From positions 434,001 to 498,000 of the forward strand of contig CAWEMY010000005.1 in assembly GCA_963810305.1 (NCBI GenBank): a stretch of DNA of 64,000 nt. The letters run 5' to 3'. The position numbers and the translations under genes were made by a program. This DNA comes from JACDCA01 sp963810305. Lineage in GTDB: Bacteria; Acidobacteriota; Vicinamibacteria; Vicinamibacterales; 2-12-FULL-66-21. The notes beneath the pieces were generated by a model. It did not search any database. It worked only from the letters and a program-made list of their open reading frames with translations, and was not told where the DNA came from. Positions 51,672 to 60,660 of this stretch are shown here, piece after piece (positions within the stretch are counted from its first letter, which is position 1; every line of letters begins with the position of its first letter).

Positions 51672-52823
51672 GTGAAGGATCTTTCCGAGAGCCGCATTCT
51701 CATCGTCGATGACGCGAAGACGAATATCGATATCCTGGTCCAGGCCCTGCGCGACGAGTACAAGCTGAGCGTCGCTGTCGATGGCGCGGCCGCCCTCCGC
51801 AGCGTCGAGAAGAGTCCGCCGGATCTGGTGCTCCTCGACATCGTGATGCCGGGTCTCGACGGCTATGAGGTCTGCCGCCGGCTTCGCGCGCAGCAGTCGA
51901 CACACGATCTGCCGATCATGTTCCTGAGCGCCCTCGAGGACGTCAAGGACAAGACCCGCGGGTTCGAGGTCGGCGGGAACGACTATCTGACGAAACCGTT
52001 CGAGGTGCTCGAGGTCAAGGCTCGCGTCCGGTCGCTGCTGAAGGCCAAGGCGTATGCCGACGCCATCCGCGAGGCGATGGCCCGCGACCTGCGCATCGCC
52101 CGCGAAATCCAGATGGGCATCCTGCCCGCCGATCTCGCCGCGGCAACGACCGGCTCCGGTCTGGACGTGCACGCCGTCATCGAGCCGGCGCAGAAGGTTG
52201 GCGGCGACCTCTATGAAGTGCTGCGCGCCTCCGACGACCGCATCGTTGTCGCGCTGGGCGACGTGTCGGGAAAGGGCATTCCGGCCGCGCTCTTCATGGC
52301 CGTGGCCGTGACGATTCTCCGTACGCTCGCGCGGCACATCGTCGACCCGGCGGAGATTCTCAGCCGCCTCAACGACGAGCTCGCGCAGCAGAATCCGCGC
52401 GGCATGTTCGTCACGATGCAATGCCTGGTGTTCGACTTCGAGCACCGCCGCGTGTCGGGCGCGGGCGCGGGACACCACCAGCTGGCAGTCCTGTCGCCAG
52501 GTCGTCCGCCGCGGCTGGCGTGTCCATCCTCTGGCCGGCCAGCCGGGCTGATGGTGTCGAATCCCATCGAATGCGAGACCTTCCCGCTCGAGTCCGGCGA
52601 GACGTTTGTGCTCTTCTCCGACGGCGTGTCCGAGGCGATGAACGCGACTGAGGATTTCTACGGGGAGGATCGACTGTTGATGGCGCTGTCGGCGAGCGCA
52701 GGGACGTCGGCTGCGGACACGGTCGAGACGGTGCTGGCTGACGTGCGGGCATTCGTCGCCGGCGCGAAGCAATCGGATGACATCACCGTCGTGGCAGCGC
52801 GATATGCCCCTGCGAAAGGCTGA
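51672..52823 (+). CDS. Response regulator with PP2C/SpoIIE-type phosphatase output
   Basis: 383 residues from GTG 51672, two bases after the hybrid kinase stop. Residues 5-125 form a receiver: SRILIVDDAKTNIDILVQAL, phospho-Asp in LVLLDIVMPGLDGYEV and KPF in DYLTKPFEVLEV. Residues 150-380 form a PP2C/SpoIIE phosphatase: AREIQMGILPADLAA, KVGGDLYEVLR and ALGDVSGKGIPAALFMA (metal aspartates), FVLFSDGVSEAMNA and DDITVVAARY. RsbU-like output proteins of this kind dephosphorylate anti-sigma antagonist proteins; none is encoded here. The HPt of the upstream kinase is the probable phosphate donor. Confidence 0.93.
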   Translation: MKDLSESRILIVDDAKTNIDILVQALRDEYKLSVAVDGAAALRSVEKSPPDLVLLDIVMPGLDGYEVCRRLRAQQSTHDLPIMFLSALEDVKDKTRGFEVGGNDYLTKPFEVLEVKARVRSLLKAKAYADAIREAMARDLRIAREIQMGILPADLAAATTGSGLDVHAVIEPAQKVGGDLYEVLRASDDRIVVALGDVSGKGIPAALFMAVAVTILRTLARHIVDPAEILSRLNDELAQQNPRGMFVTMQCLVFDFEHRRVSGAGAGHHQLAVLSPGRPPRLACPSSGRPAGLMVSNPIECETFPLESGETFVLFSDGVSEAMNATEDFYGEDRLLMALSASAGTSAADTVETVLADVRAFVAGAKQSDDITVVAARYAPAKG

Positions 52824-52879
52824 CGCGCCAGCTGCACCCGATGCGGAAGACGAGCGAAGAACGGCAATCTATCGCTCCG

Positions 52880-55279
52880 TCAGCCGCGCATCGCCGTCAC
52901 CGGCGGCAGGCGAGACGCGCGACATGCGGGTAGCAACGTCGCCAGGATCGCCACGGCGCTCAGAAGCAATGCTCCGCTGACCGGCGCCAACACCCAGTCG
53001 AACGACTGAGGCTGATAGAGCGTCGAGCGGATCAACGGCTGTGCTCCCGTCGCCGCCAACACGCCTAGAAGTCCACCGACCAACACCGGCACGAGCGCTT
53101 GTCTGACCAACAGCGTCACGACCTCGGACCTCGTCGACCCCAGTGCCAGTCTGACACCGATCTCCCTTCTTCGCTGTGACGCGGACTCCGCTGCGATGCC
53201 ATAGACGCCGACACCGGCCAGCATCAGCCCGATCACTCCAAAAATGGCCAGCAGGAGCGTTCGAAAACGAGGCTGCGCGATCGACTCGTCCAACGCGCCC
53301 TGTAGCGTTCGCGATCGATCGATGGGCTGGGCAGGATCAACCGACCAGATAGTCTTCTGAATGGTGGCGCTGAGCGCCTCTGGACTACCAGTCGTTCGCA
53401 CTACCAGGCTGACCCGAGCCGTCGGCGTATTTTGCTGAAAGTAGGGGACGTAGATGGTCGGGCCGACGGGCACTCCAAGCCCGCTATCCGTCACATCCTC
53501 CACAACTCCTACGACAGTGAGCCAAGGTGGATTGGCCACCGAGACCCGGCGAAACCTCTTTCCAATTGCGGTCGTCCCCGACCAATAGCGGTCCACGAAG
53601 GCCCGGCTCACCAACGCCACTGGCGCGGACCCTATTCGATCTCGTTGGTCGATCGCTCGACCGTGGTCAACGCGTACACCGAGCGCTGCGAAATACCCCG
53701 GCGTGATGTGCCGGATGTTGGTCATCAACATCTCGCCCGACTCGGCGGCTCGCCCCTCAATTTCGATGCGGGTCTGCATACTCGCATTGGGATCGAACGT
53801 CGTCTGCGTGGAGCCGACGGCAACGACCCCGGGCAGCGCACTAACGGCACTGATGACGCGCTCCACGAATGCGGCTCGCTGATGTTGCTCGGGAAACCGT
53901 GCAGGAGGGGCAAGCTGCAAAGTCAGCACGTTGTCAGCATCGAAACCGGAATCGGACGAGGCGAGCCTGAGCATGCTCGTCGCCACCGATGCGCCGATCC
54001 CCAGCAGGACGACGCCGCAGAGAATCTGCGCACCCAAGAGAGACCTCCGCACCAGCGCCTCCCGTCCCCCGGTGTGTCTGGAACTGCTGTCGGAGATGGC
54101 CTGTCTCACCGGGATTCCGCCCGCGCGCACGGCAGGGGCGGTTCCGCTCAGAAATGTTACCAACGACGCAATACCGAGAAGTTTCCAAGTGAGAGCAACG
54201 TCGAGCTGCACCCGCACGTCGGCCGGAAGCGCTTCGGGATAGACGCTCAGAAGAGCCGGCAGCGCCCACGTTGCCACGCCGACGCCAACCAATGAGCCGG
54301 TGGCGACGAGCGTTGCCATTTCGGTGAGCTGAATGCGGACGATACGGAGGCGCGAAGCCCCAAGAGACATCATTAGCGCGAACTCGCCCTCGCGAGACGC
54401 GACGCGGGTCAACGCCAGATTTGCGATATTGATGCTGGCGATCAGCAACAGGAATCCGACACCACCCAGCGTCAGCAACAGCCCGTCACGGTACGATCCA
54501 TAGAGTGACTCGTGAAGGTCGACAGCTTCGATCTCCGCAGTTGAATGCGTTTGCGGATAATCCTTCGCGACCGATTGTTGGATCGACTGGATTTCCGCTT
54601 TCGCCTGGTCCAGGGTGGTCCCCTGCTTCAATCGTGCGGCGGCAGAGAGGTTGCGCCCGAAAGCGCGCTGCGGATCCTCCACAGCGCTCAACGGCATCCA
54701 AATGTCAACGCCGAGCAGAAGCGGCCGGTAGCCTTCTGGAGTGACGCCAACGATTGAATACACCGCACCATCAATCGATACCGTGCGGCCGATAAGACTG
54801 GGATCGCCACCGAAACGGCGGTGCCAGAACGATCCATCGAGCACTGCTACCTGTGCTCGCTGTGCGTCTTCCGCCTCAGAGAAATCACGACCGATGACAG
54901 CAGACAGGCCAAACAGGCGAAGAAAACCCGCAGAGGCGCGCCCGCTCCTGATTGTCTCAGGGGTAGGACCAGCGACAAGGGTGCTTTCACCTGGGAGAAC
55001 GGCCTCGACTTGCTCGAGCGTCGTCGCCTGCTGCCGGAGTCGGAGGTACTCGACTGCCGACAGCACGTAGGAGCCGCGAGTGCCATCTGGTCCGGGCACG
55101 CTTGCAGTCAGATTGAGTAGACGATCGCTGCGCGGGTATGGCAACGGTCGAAGGACGACCGCGTCTACGACCGCGATCATTGCAGCCGCGGCGCCTACCG
55201 TTATCGCCAGCGTTAGAATGACAGTGACACCGTATGCAGGACGCGCGGTCAGAGATCGAATGAGCTGCTGGAGAGTCAC
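52880..55279 (-). CDS. ADOP-type ABC transporter permease
   Basis: About 799 residues from GTG 55279 (TLQQLIRSLTARPAYGVTVI); the frame is open further upstream but lies antiphase over the next gene. Two MacB_PCD-FtsX units are complete: LTLAITVGAAAAMIAVVDAV, the first FtsX with SREGEFALMMSLGASRLRIV, and the second with RRREIGVRLALGSTRSEVVT, ending SRLPPVTAMRG. There is no prefix domain, and no ATPase gene is nearby. It starts two bases after the stop of the monooxygenase-like gene, an odd but tight pairing that suggests cotranscription and control by the GlxA/AraC regulator. Confidence 0.9.
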   Translation of the reverse strand: MTLQQLIRSLTARPAYGVTVILTLAITVGAAAAMIAVVDAVVLRPLPYPRSDRLLNLTASVPGPDGTRGSYVLSAVEYLRLRQQATTLEQVEAVLPGESTLVAGPTPETIRSGRASAGFLRLFGLSAVIGRDFSEAEDAQRAQVAVLDGSFWHRRFGGDPSLIGRTVSIDGAVYSIVGVTPEGYRPLLLGVDIWMPLSAVEDPQRAFGRNLSAAARLKQGTTLDQAKAEIQSIQQSVAKDYPQTHSTAEIEAVDLHESLYGSYRDGLLLTLGGVGFLLLIASINIANLALTRVASREGEFALMMSLGASRLRIVRIQLTEMATLVATGSLVGVGVATWALPALLSVYPEALPADVRVQLDVALTWKLLGIASLVTFLSGTAPAVRAGGIPVRQAISDSSSRHTGGREALVRRSLLGAQILCGVVLLGIGASVATSMLRLASSDSGFDADNVLTLQLAPPARFPEQHQRAAFVERVISAVSALPGVVAVGSTQTTFDPNASMQTRIEIEGRAAESGEMLMTNIRHITPGYFAALGVRVDHGRAIDQRDRIGSAPVALVSRAFVDRYWSGTTAIGKRFRRVSVANPPWLTVVGVVEDVTDSGLGVPVGPTIYVPYFQQNTPTARVSLVVRTTGSPEALSATIQKTIWSVDPAQPIDRSRTLQGALDESIAQPRFRTLLLAIFGVIGLMLAGVGVYGIAAESASQRRREIGVRLALGSTRSEVVTLLVRQALVPVLVGGLLGVLAATGAQPLIRSTLYQPQSFDWVLAPVSGALLLSAVAILATLLPACRASRLPPVTAMRG

Positions 55280-55281
55280 GC

Positions 55282-55586
55282 TTAGTACTTGGGAAGCTTT
55301 GCGCCCAGCACTTCGACGGGCTCGATGACCGGAGGCGAAACCAGGAGATCGGCGGCCTGGCCATAAGAGCCTTGGCAATCGGTCCGGCGAGGTGCGCTTG
55401 GCGGCCAGCTTCGTCGGCGAACGCATCAAAAATTGCAAAGACAGTCGGACTCAGACGCAGCGCGAACCAGAGAGGGGTGGTTGCTTCCTGGTCGGCGAGC
55501 TGTAGCCCTTGATTCAGAAATTCAAGCAGCTCCTGTTCTTTACCGGGTTTTGCCTCAAGACGAGCGAATAGGCCGCAACCTAACAT
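55282..55586 (-). pseudogene. Antibiotic-monooxygenase (ABM)-like small protein, apparent frameshift
   Basis: ATG 55586 follows AGGAGG by six bases. The frame gives LGCGLFARLEAKPGKEQELL and TPLWFALRLSPTVFAIFDAF through AGPIAKALMA, typical of the dimeric ABM fold. Near 55345 it loses homology; one frame over it continues ADLLVSPPVIEPVEVLGAKL and ends PKY then TAA at 55284-55282. One base is probably missing at the join. The corrected protein would be about 101 residues, the family norm. Function in this family ranges from quinone or haem oxygenation to unknown. It is divergent from a GlxA/AraC regulator. Confidence 0.78.
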
Positions 55587-55688
55587 CCTCAACCTCCTCA
55601 TGACGCATCTTGGTGAATACGTCTAGCGGCAGCATATGCGGCCGCCGACGCACACAGGAGGGGCAAGAACGCCAGATCAAGGACCGTA

Positions 55689-55703
55689 CTTGCCAATGGC
55701 AAG
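55689..55703. promoter_or_regulatory. Perfect palindrome in the AraC/monooxygenase divergent region
   Basis: CTTGCCA-A-TGGCAAG is a perfect 7-bp inverted repeat near the middle of the 252-base gap between two divergent starts, a natural operator position for the adjacent GlxA/AraC-type regulator. Confidence 0.45.
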
Positions 55704-55838
55704 AAGGGCGATTGCGAACGAGGCGTGTACGCCTACGATGGATGGTGGGAACGAAGGCGCTGCCCTGCAGCCGGGCGTTGATGGCCACGCCGCGTCGAGC
55801 TCGCCGCGCCAACTCCCGAACGGGAGGGCAATGTTGAG

Positions 55839-56798
55839 ATGCGGATAGACGTCCTCGCTTTGAATAACGTGTTTGATCTCGGCCTCTCTTCTGTCCTGGA
55901 TACGGTCCAGACTGCAAACGAGCTGATCGCCGTGTCGGGGATCTCGGTACCTCGATTCCAGGTGCGCATTGTGGGCGTTCGACGGACCGTAACCACGTCG
56001 CAGGGTCTCCGCGTTCCCGTTCAGCCGATAGGCAAGCGGGCACCCGATTGCGTTGTCGTTCCGGCCATCGGATTCAAGATGCCAGACCCACTGGAGGTGG
56101 CACTTGCACGCGCTGACGTTCAGGACGCCGCGGTCGCGCTTCGACAGCTGGCCAGGTGCGGCACGTTGATGACCGCCGCCTGCATTGGCACTTTTGTGAT
56201 GGCGGAGTCAGGGCTCCTCGACGGTCATCAGGCCACCACGACATGGTGGCTTGCTCCACTATTTCGAAAACGCTACCCCAACGTGCAATTAGACGAGTCG
56301 AGCATGATCGTCCAGTCTGGTCAAGTTGTGACGGCAGGAGCTGCTTTGAGTCACATGGACCTCGCGCTATGGCTCGTGCGGGGTGCGAGTCCGCAGCTCG
56401 CCGCTCTAGTCGCGCGTTATCTGATTGTGGATTCCAGGCCCTCACAGTCCGTCTACGCGTTGTCGGACCATCTCGTCCACAGCGATCCTGTCGTAGAGCG
56501 CTTCGAGACGTGGGCGCGTGCACGCATCGCCCGCCCATTCTCGCTTGACGACGCTGCAAGGGCCGTGGGATCGAGTAAAAGAACGCTTGCCCGACGAATG
56601 CACTGCGTGCTCGGCAAGTCACCGCTTTCGTACTTGCAAAGTCTGCGTGTTGAACGTGCGGTACATTTACTCAGGACCAGCAGTAGCAACGTTGACGAGA
56701 TCGCGGCGAAAGTTGGGTATTCGGACGGAGCAACTCTCCGAGCGCTGTTGCGACGCCGCCTTAATCTCGGGGTAAAAGAAATCAGGTCAACACGTTAG
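55839..56798 (+). CDS. GlxA-like transcriptional regulator (DJ-1/PfpI domain plus AraC HTH)
   Basis: 319 residues. Residues 1-190 are a DJ-1/PfpI amidotransferase-like domain (IDVLALNNVFDLGLSSVLDT, DCVVVPAIGFK and CGTLMTAACIGTFVMAESGL with the cysteine elbow). Residues 215-319 carry the AraC double helix-turn-helix (FSLDDAARAVGSSKRTLARR and NVDEIAAKVGYSDGATLRAL). Regulators of this form usually activate a divergent operon; here that is the monooxygenase plus ADOP permease unit. Its stop overlaps the convergent S9 peptidase stop by three bases. The effector is unknown. Confidence 0.92.
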   Translation: MRIDVLALNNVFDLGLSSVLDTVQTANELIAVSGISVPRFQVRIVGVRRTVTTSQGLRVPVQPIGKRAPDCVVVPAIGFKMPDPLEVALARADVQDAAVALRQLARCGTLMTAACIGTFVMAESGLLDGHQATTTWWLAPLFRKRYPNVQLDESSMIVQSGQVVTAGAALSHMDLALWLVRGASPQLAALVARYLIVDSRPSQSVYALSDHLVHSDPVVERFETWARARIARPFSLDDAARAVGSSKRTLARRMHCVLGKSPLSYLQSLRVERAVHLLRTSSSNVDEIAAKVGYSDGATLRALLRRRLNLGVKEIRSTR

Positions 56799-58879
56799 TA
56801 CGGTCGCGTGGCGCCATAGTCGCTCGCGGACGTCGACTTCTTCTCGGCGTCGCCGCCGGGTGCTTTCTCCCACGTGTAGGGACGCTTCGTCGCGTAGCGC
56901 TCGAACCACTCGAGCTCGGCGTTCATCTTGAAGAGCGCGTGCCGCAGTTCCGAGAAGCCGTGGCCCGCGCGCGGCGCCACGTACAGGTGCACCGGCACGC
57001 CGTTCGACTTCAGCGCGCGGTACATCTCGACCGACTGCGGCATCGGGACCTGGGGATCGTTCTCCCCGACGAAGATGAGCGTGGGGGTCGTCGCATTGCC
57101 CGCGTCCTTGAGGGGCGAGTGGTTCCAGTAGAGGTCGATCGGCGCGTTCTTCTGCCACGGCGTGCCGCCGAACCACGGCGTGCGGAACGTGCGCGTCTGG
57201 CTCTGGGCGTACATCGAGATCCAGTTCGAGGCGCCGGCGCCGGAGGAGGCCGCCTTGAAGCGGTTCGTGAACGTGACGATCTTGTTCGTCATGTGGCCGC
57301 CGCCGCTCCAGCCCATCTTGATCATCCGATCCGGATCCGCCACACCCATCGCGATCACGTGATCGACGCCGGTCATCACGTCGAGATGCGACTGCTGGTA
57401 GTAGCCGCGCCACATGCCTCGCAGGAAGTCGTCGCCATAGCCCGTGCTGCCGCGGTAGTTCGGCTTGAGCACCGCGTAGCCCTTCGCGGCGAACACCGGG
57501 ACGTAGTCGTAGGGGCTGGCCTGGAGGCCGAACCGGTCGTGCGAGTGCGGGCCGCCGTGCGTCTGGACGGCCAGCGGATACCGCTCGCCCTGGCGGTAGT
57601 CGAGTGGATAGGTCAGGAGGCCTTCCACCATGACGCCGTCGGCGCCCTTCCACTGGATCGCCTCGACGCGCGGGAGGCGGAAGTCCCGCGCGACGAAATC
57701 GAAGACCCGGGTCACCTGCGAGGGCGCGCTCGAGCCTGGCGGCAGGAGCCAGACGTCGCCGCCGCTGTCGGGACGATCGATGCTGAGCACGTGCGTGTCG
57801 AGCGCGGGGACGTAGTCGGAGCGCACGGCCTGATCGCCCCGCGTCAGCTGTCGGGGCTTGCCGCCCGTCGCCGCCACTTGGTACAGGTGCGTGCGAACGC
57901 CGACGCTGCCGTCGAAGAAGATGGCGCGGCCGTCCTTCGACCACGCGGCGTTGTTGATGTCCGTCGGGAACTCCACCTTGACGGGCTGCGGCGTGCCGCC
58001 GGCAACCGGTACGGTGAACAGCCGGCTGGTGTAGTACCCGTCGCTCAGATCGCGCGAGCCGCTGACGAACAGGATCTGCGCGTTGTCGGGAGAGATCTCG
58101 GCGTCCCCCTCCGATACGCCGTTCTTCGTCACCTGACGTGCGTTGCCGCCGGCGGCGTCCATGACCCACAGCTCGCTGTTCAGCGAGTCGTCTGGCAGCG
58201 GGCTCGGCGCGCGCGTGTGCACGATCAGGCTGCCGTCGCGCGACAGACGATAGCTCCCCACGGTGAACTCACCCTCTGTCACGCGCGAGACGGCCTTGCC
58301 CTGCAGGGTCACCTTCCACAGATGCCGTCGCCGATAGTTCTCGTCGAACGCATACACATCGTCCTTGGCCTTGTCCTTCGCCTTCTGCTCGTCCGTCTTC
58401 GCGTCCTGCGACGTGAAATACAGGACCTTCCCGTCGGGCGCCCACGCGAGGCTGCCGGCGCCCGTCTCGTGGGTGGCGAGCGGCTGGGCCTCGCCGCCGT
58501 CACTCGGGAGCAGGTAGATTTGAGCGGCCTCATCGGTGCCGCGCTGGGCAACGAAGGCAATCGTCCGGCCGTCGGGCGACCAGCGCGGGTCGCTCTCGCC
58601 TTTGGGCCCGTTGGTGAGCTGGACTCCTGGACCGCCGCCGGCGGGAGCCCGCCAGATGTGCGTGATGGTGTTGTTGGCTTTCCAGTCCGTCGTCGTCAGC
58701 GTGTAGAGGAGCCAGCGTCCGTCGGGCGAGAGCTGGGGGCTGCCCACACGCGGCATGTTCAGGATGTCGATGAGCGTCATCGGACGCGGGGATTGCGAGG
58801 TCGCGGTCGCGCCAGACAGCGACAGCATCACGGCGAGAAGCCCGTACCGGCCGGTCACCCTGGCGAAGCGACTGAGCAT
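56795..58879 (-). CDS. S9 family peptidase (prolyl oligopeptidase/acylaminoacyl peptidase type), exported
   Basis: 694 residues from ATG 58879, where GGAGGG lies five bases upstream and a signal peptide starts (LSRFARVTGRYGLLAVMLSL). PD40-type propeller blades follow (VGSPQLSPDGRWLLYTLTTT, DPRWSPDGRTIAFVAQ). The alpha/beta hydrolase domain has catalytic Ser in IKMGWSGGGHMTNKIVTF, Asp in VGENDPQVPM and His in APRAGHGFSEL. It should cleave short peptides after export. The frame stays open upstream to 59122, but that lies antisense to the next gene. The start region is divergent from a metallophosphoesterase. Confidence 0.94.
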   Translation of the reverse strand: MLSRFARVTGRYGLLAVMLSLSGATATSQSPRPMTLIDILNMPRVGSPQLSPDGRWLLYTLTTTDWKANNTITHIWRAPAGGGPGVQLTNGPKGESDPRWSPDGRTIAFVAQRGTDEAAQIYLLPSDGGEAQPLATHETGAGSLAWAPDGKVLYFTSQDAKTDEQKAKDKAKDDVYAFDENYRRRHLWKVTLQGKAVSRVTEGEFTVGSYRLSRDGSLIVHTRAPSPLPDDSLNSELWVMDAAGGNARQVTKNGVSEGDAEISPDNAQILFVSGSRDLSDGYYTSRLFTVPVAGGTPQPVKVEFPTDINNAAWSKDGRAIFFDGSVGVRTHLYQVAATGGKPRQLTRGDQAVRSDYVPALDTHVLSIDRPDSGGDVWLLPPGSSAPSQVTRVFDFVARDFRLPRVEAIQWKGADGVMVEGLLTYPLDYRQGERYPLAVQTHGGPHSHDRFGLQASPYDYVPVFAAKGYAVLKPNYRGSTGYGDDFLRGMWRGYYQQSHLDVMTGVDHVIAMGVADPDRMIKMGWSGGGHMTNKIVTFTNRFKAASSGAGASNWISMYAQSQTRTFRTPWFGGTPWQKNAPIDLYWNHSPLKDAGNATTPTLIFVGENDPQVPMPQSVEMYRALKSNGVPVHLYVAPRAGHGFSELRHALFKMNAELEWFERYATKRPYTWEKAPGGDAEKKSTSASDYGATRPY

Positions 58880-59094
58880 GAGACCCTCCGTTTGCAAGCC
58901 ATCGAGGCGACGCGCGACCATTTTCCGCGCGGCCCGGAACAGCGTCGCTGGAGTTAGAGCTGAGCGTCGCCGGTTTCTTCCAGCCACCTCCTCGGCCGGA
59001 TCGGGAATCGGGAAATGACGCGGCCCGCCGCGCCGATCGCGCCATGCCGTAGAATGTCGTCGGTCCGCGCGCAGGCCACGCCAGGAAGCCCAAC

Positions 59095-60630
59095 GTGACA
59101 CCCCACCCGCTTCAATCGACACGATCGCCGCGTATCGCCAGACTGGCGGCCGGCATCGCGGTCTGCGCCCTCGGCGCCGCCTCGCTCGCCAGCCAGCAGG
59201 CCGTCGTCTCCCCGCCGCGCCTGCCGGTGCCGGACGGTCCCTTCCTCGTCAAACCGTATCTGCAGCTGGGCAACGTGCCGAAGCTCTCAGCCTCCGAGAG
59301 CATTCGGGTCCTCTGGCAGGCGCCGGACGAGCCCGCGACGACGAAGTGGAGCGTGGACGTGCGGGAAGGCACCGCCGAATGGCGGCCCGCCGTGGGCGTT
59401 CGGGGCAGGCCGATCAAGGCGCCCGCGCTGCCGCCGTACGTCCTCTTCAACGTGGCGCTGACGCGGCTCACCCCCGGCGCGCCCTTCGAGTATCGCGTGT
59501 CACGGGAAGGAATGGTCGTCTTCACCGCCACCGGAAAGGCGCGCGCCGCCGCGAACCAGCCGTTCCGCGTGGTTGTCACGGGCGACACCGGCGCCGACAC
59601 CGAGCCCGAGCGGCGGGTGGTGCATCAGATCCACCGCGCGTCTCCCGACTTCTTCGCCATTGCGGGCGACATCGTGTACGCGACGGGGCGGATGACCGAG
59701 TATTGGCTGAAGTACTTCCCGATCTACAACGCCGAAACGGCGAGCCCGACCACCGGCGCGCCGCTCATCCGATCGCGCCTGTCGTTTGCCGCCTACGGCA
59801 ACCACGACGCCGGATACGGCGACGTCGAGCGCGATCCCGACGGCCTCGCGTACTTCCTGTATTGGGCGTTCCCGCTCAACGGACCGTACGCGACGATGGG
59901 CCAGCCCAACACGCAGGTGATCAAGGGCGATCCCGAGCGCGTCCGGACCTACACGTCGATGCTGCGTCCGGCGTTTCCGCGCATGTCGAACTACTCGTTC
60001 GACTACGGCAACTCGCACTGGACGTTCATCGACGCCAACGTCTACGTCGACTGGACGGATGCGTACTTGCGCAACTGGCTTGCGCGCGACCTCGCCGCCG
60101 CGAAGGACGCGACCTGGAAGTTCGTCGTCTTTCATCAGGCCGGCTTCAACTCGTCGCGCGCGCATTTTTCCGAGCAGTACATGCGCCTCATCAGCGACAT
60201 CGTCGAACATCGCGGCGTCGACATGGTCTTCGGCGGCCACATCCACAACTATCAGCGGTCGCACCCGCTGAAGTTCCTGGCGCGGCCCGGGCCGGACGGC
60301 AAGTTCAAGGTCGGCGAGTACTATCTGGTCGACGGCGACTTCGAGCTCGACAAATCGTTCGATGGAGTCACCGACACGACACCCGAGGGCGTGATCTACA
60401 TCGTGACTGGCGCCGGGGGCGCCGGCGCCTACGACCCCGATCAGACGGATAACGAGCCCACGTGGCAACCGTTCACGGTGAAGCTCATCGCCGACGTGTA
60501 CTCCTTCACGCAGCTCGACATCGACGGATCGGCGCTGACGCTGCGGCAGATCTCGGAAACCGGCCAGGAACTCGACCGCATCGTCGTCACCAAGCCGTCG
60601 CGCGCCGCCCGCAGCACCGCCGGTCAGTGA
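59095..60630 (+). CDS. Exported purple-acid-phosphatase-like metallophosphoesterase
   Basis: 511 residues from GTG. Signal peptide (IARLAAGIAVCALGAASLAS), then an N-terminal fibronectin-like domain at about 45-150 (SESIRVLWQAPDEPATTKWS) as in plant and bacterial purple acid phosphatases. The metal-binding motifs are all present: VTGDTGADTE, AGDIVYATG, AYGNHDAGYG, VVFHQAGFNSSR and GGHIHNYQRSHP. The enzyme probably releases phosphate from organic esters outside the cell. AGGA nine bases before GTG is a modest ribosome-binding site. It is convergent with the next S9 peptidase. Confidence 0.94.
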   Translation: MTPHPLQSTRSPRIARLAAGIAVCALGAASLASQQAVVSPPRLPVPDGPFLVKPYLQLGNVPKLSASESIRVLWQAPDEPATTKWSVDVREGTAEWRPAVGVRGRPIKAPALPPYVLFNVALTRLTPGAPFEYRVSREGMVVFTATGKARAAANQPFRVVVTGDTGADTEPERRVVHQIHRASPDFFAIAGDIVYATGRMTEYWLKYFPIYNAETASPTTGAPLIRSRLSFAAYGNHDAGYGDVERDPDGLAYFLYWAFPLNGPYATMGQPNTQVIKGDPERVRTYTSMLRPAFPRMSNYSFDYGNSHWTFIDANVYVDWTDAYLRNWLARDLAAAKDATWKFVVFHQAGFNSSRAHFSEQYMRLISDIVEHRGVDMVFGGHIHNYQRSHPLKFLARPGPDGKFKVGEYYLVDGDFELDKSFDGVTDTTPEGVIYIVTGAGGAGAYDPDQTDNEPTWQPFTVKLIADVYSFTQLDIDGSALTLRQISETGQELDRIVVTKPSRAARSTAGQ

Positions 60631-60660
60631 ACGGCGCGGCGATCTTGCGCATCTCAGCCT

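Noticed and set aside
56939..58957. Plus-strand open frame of 672 codons
   Set aside because: Antisense to the S9 peptidase, low complexity and no motif.
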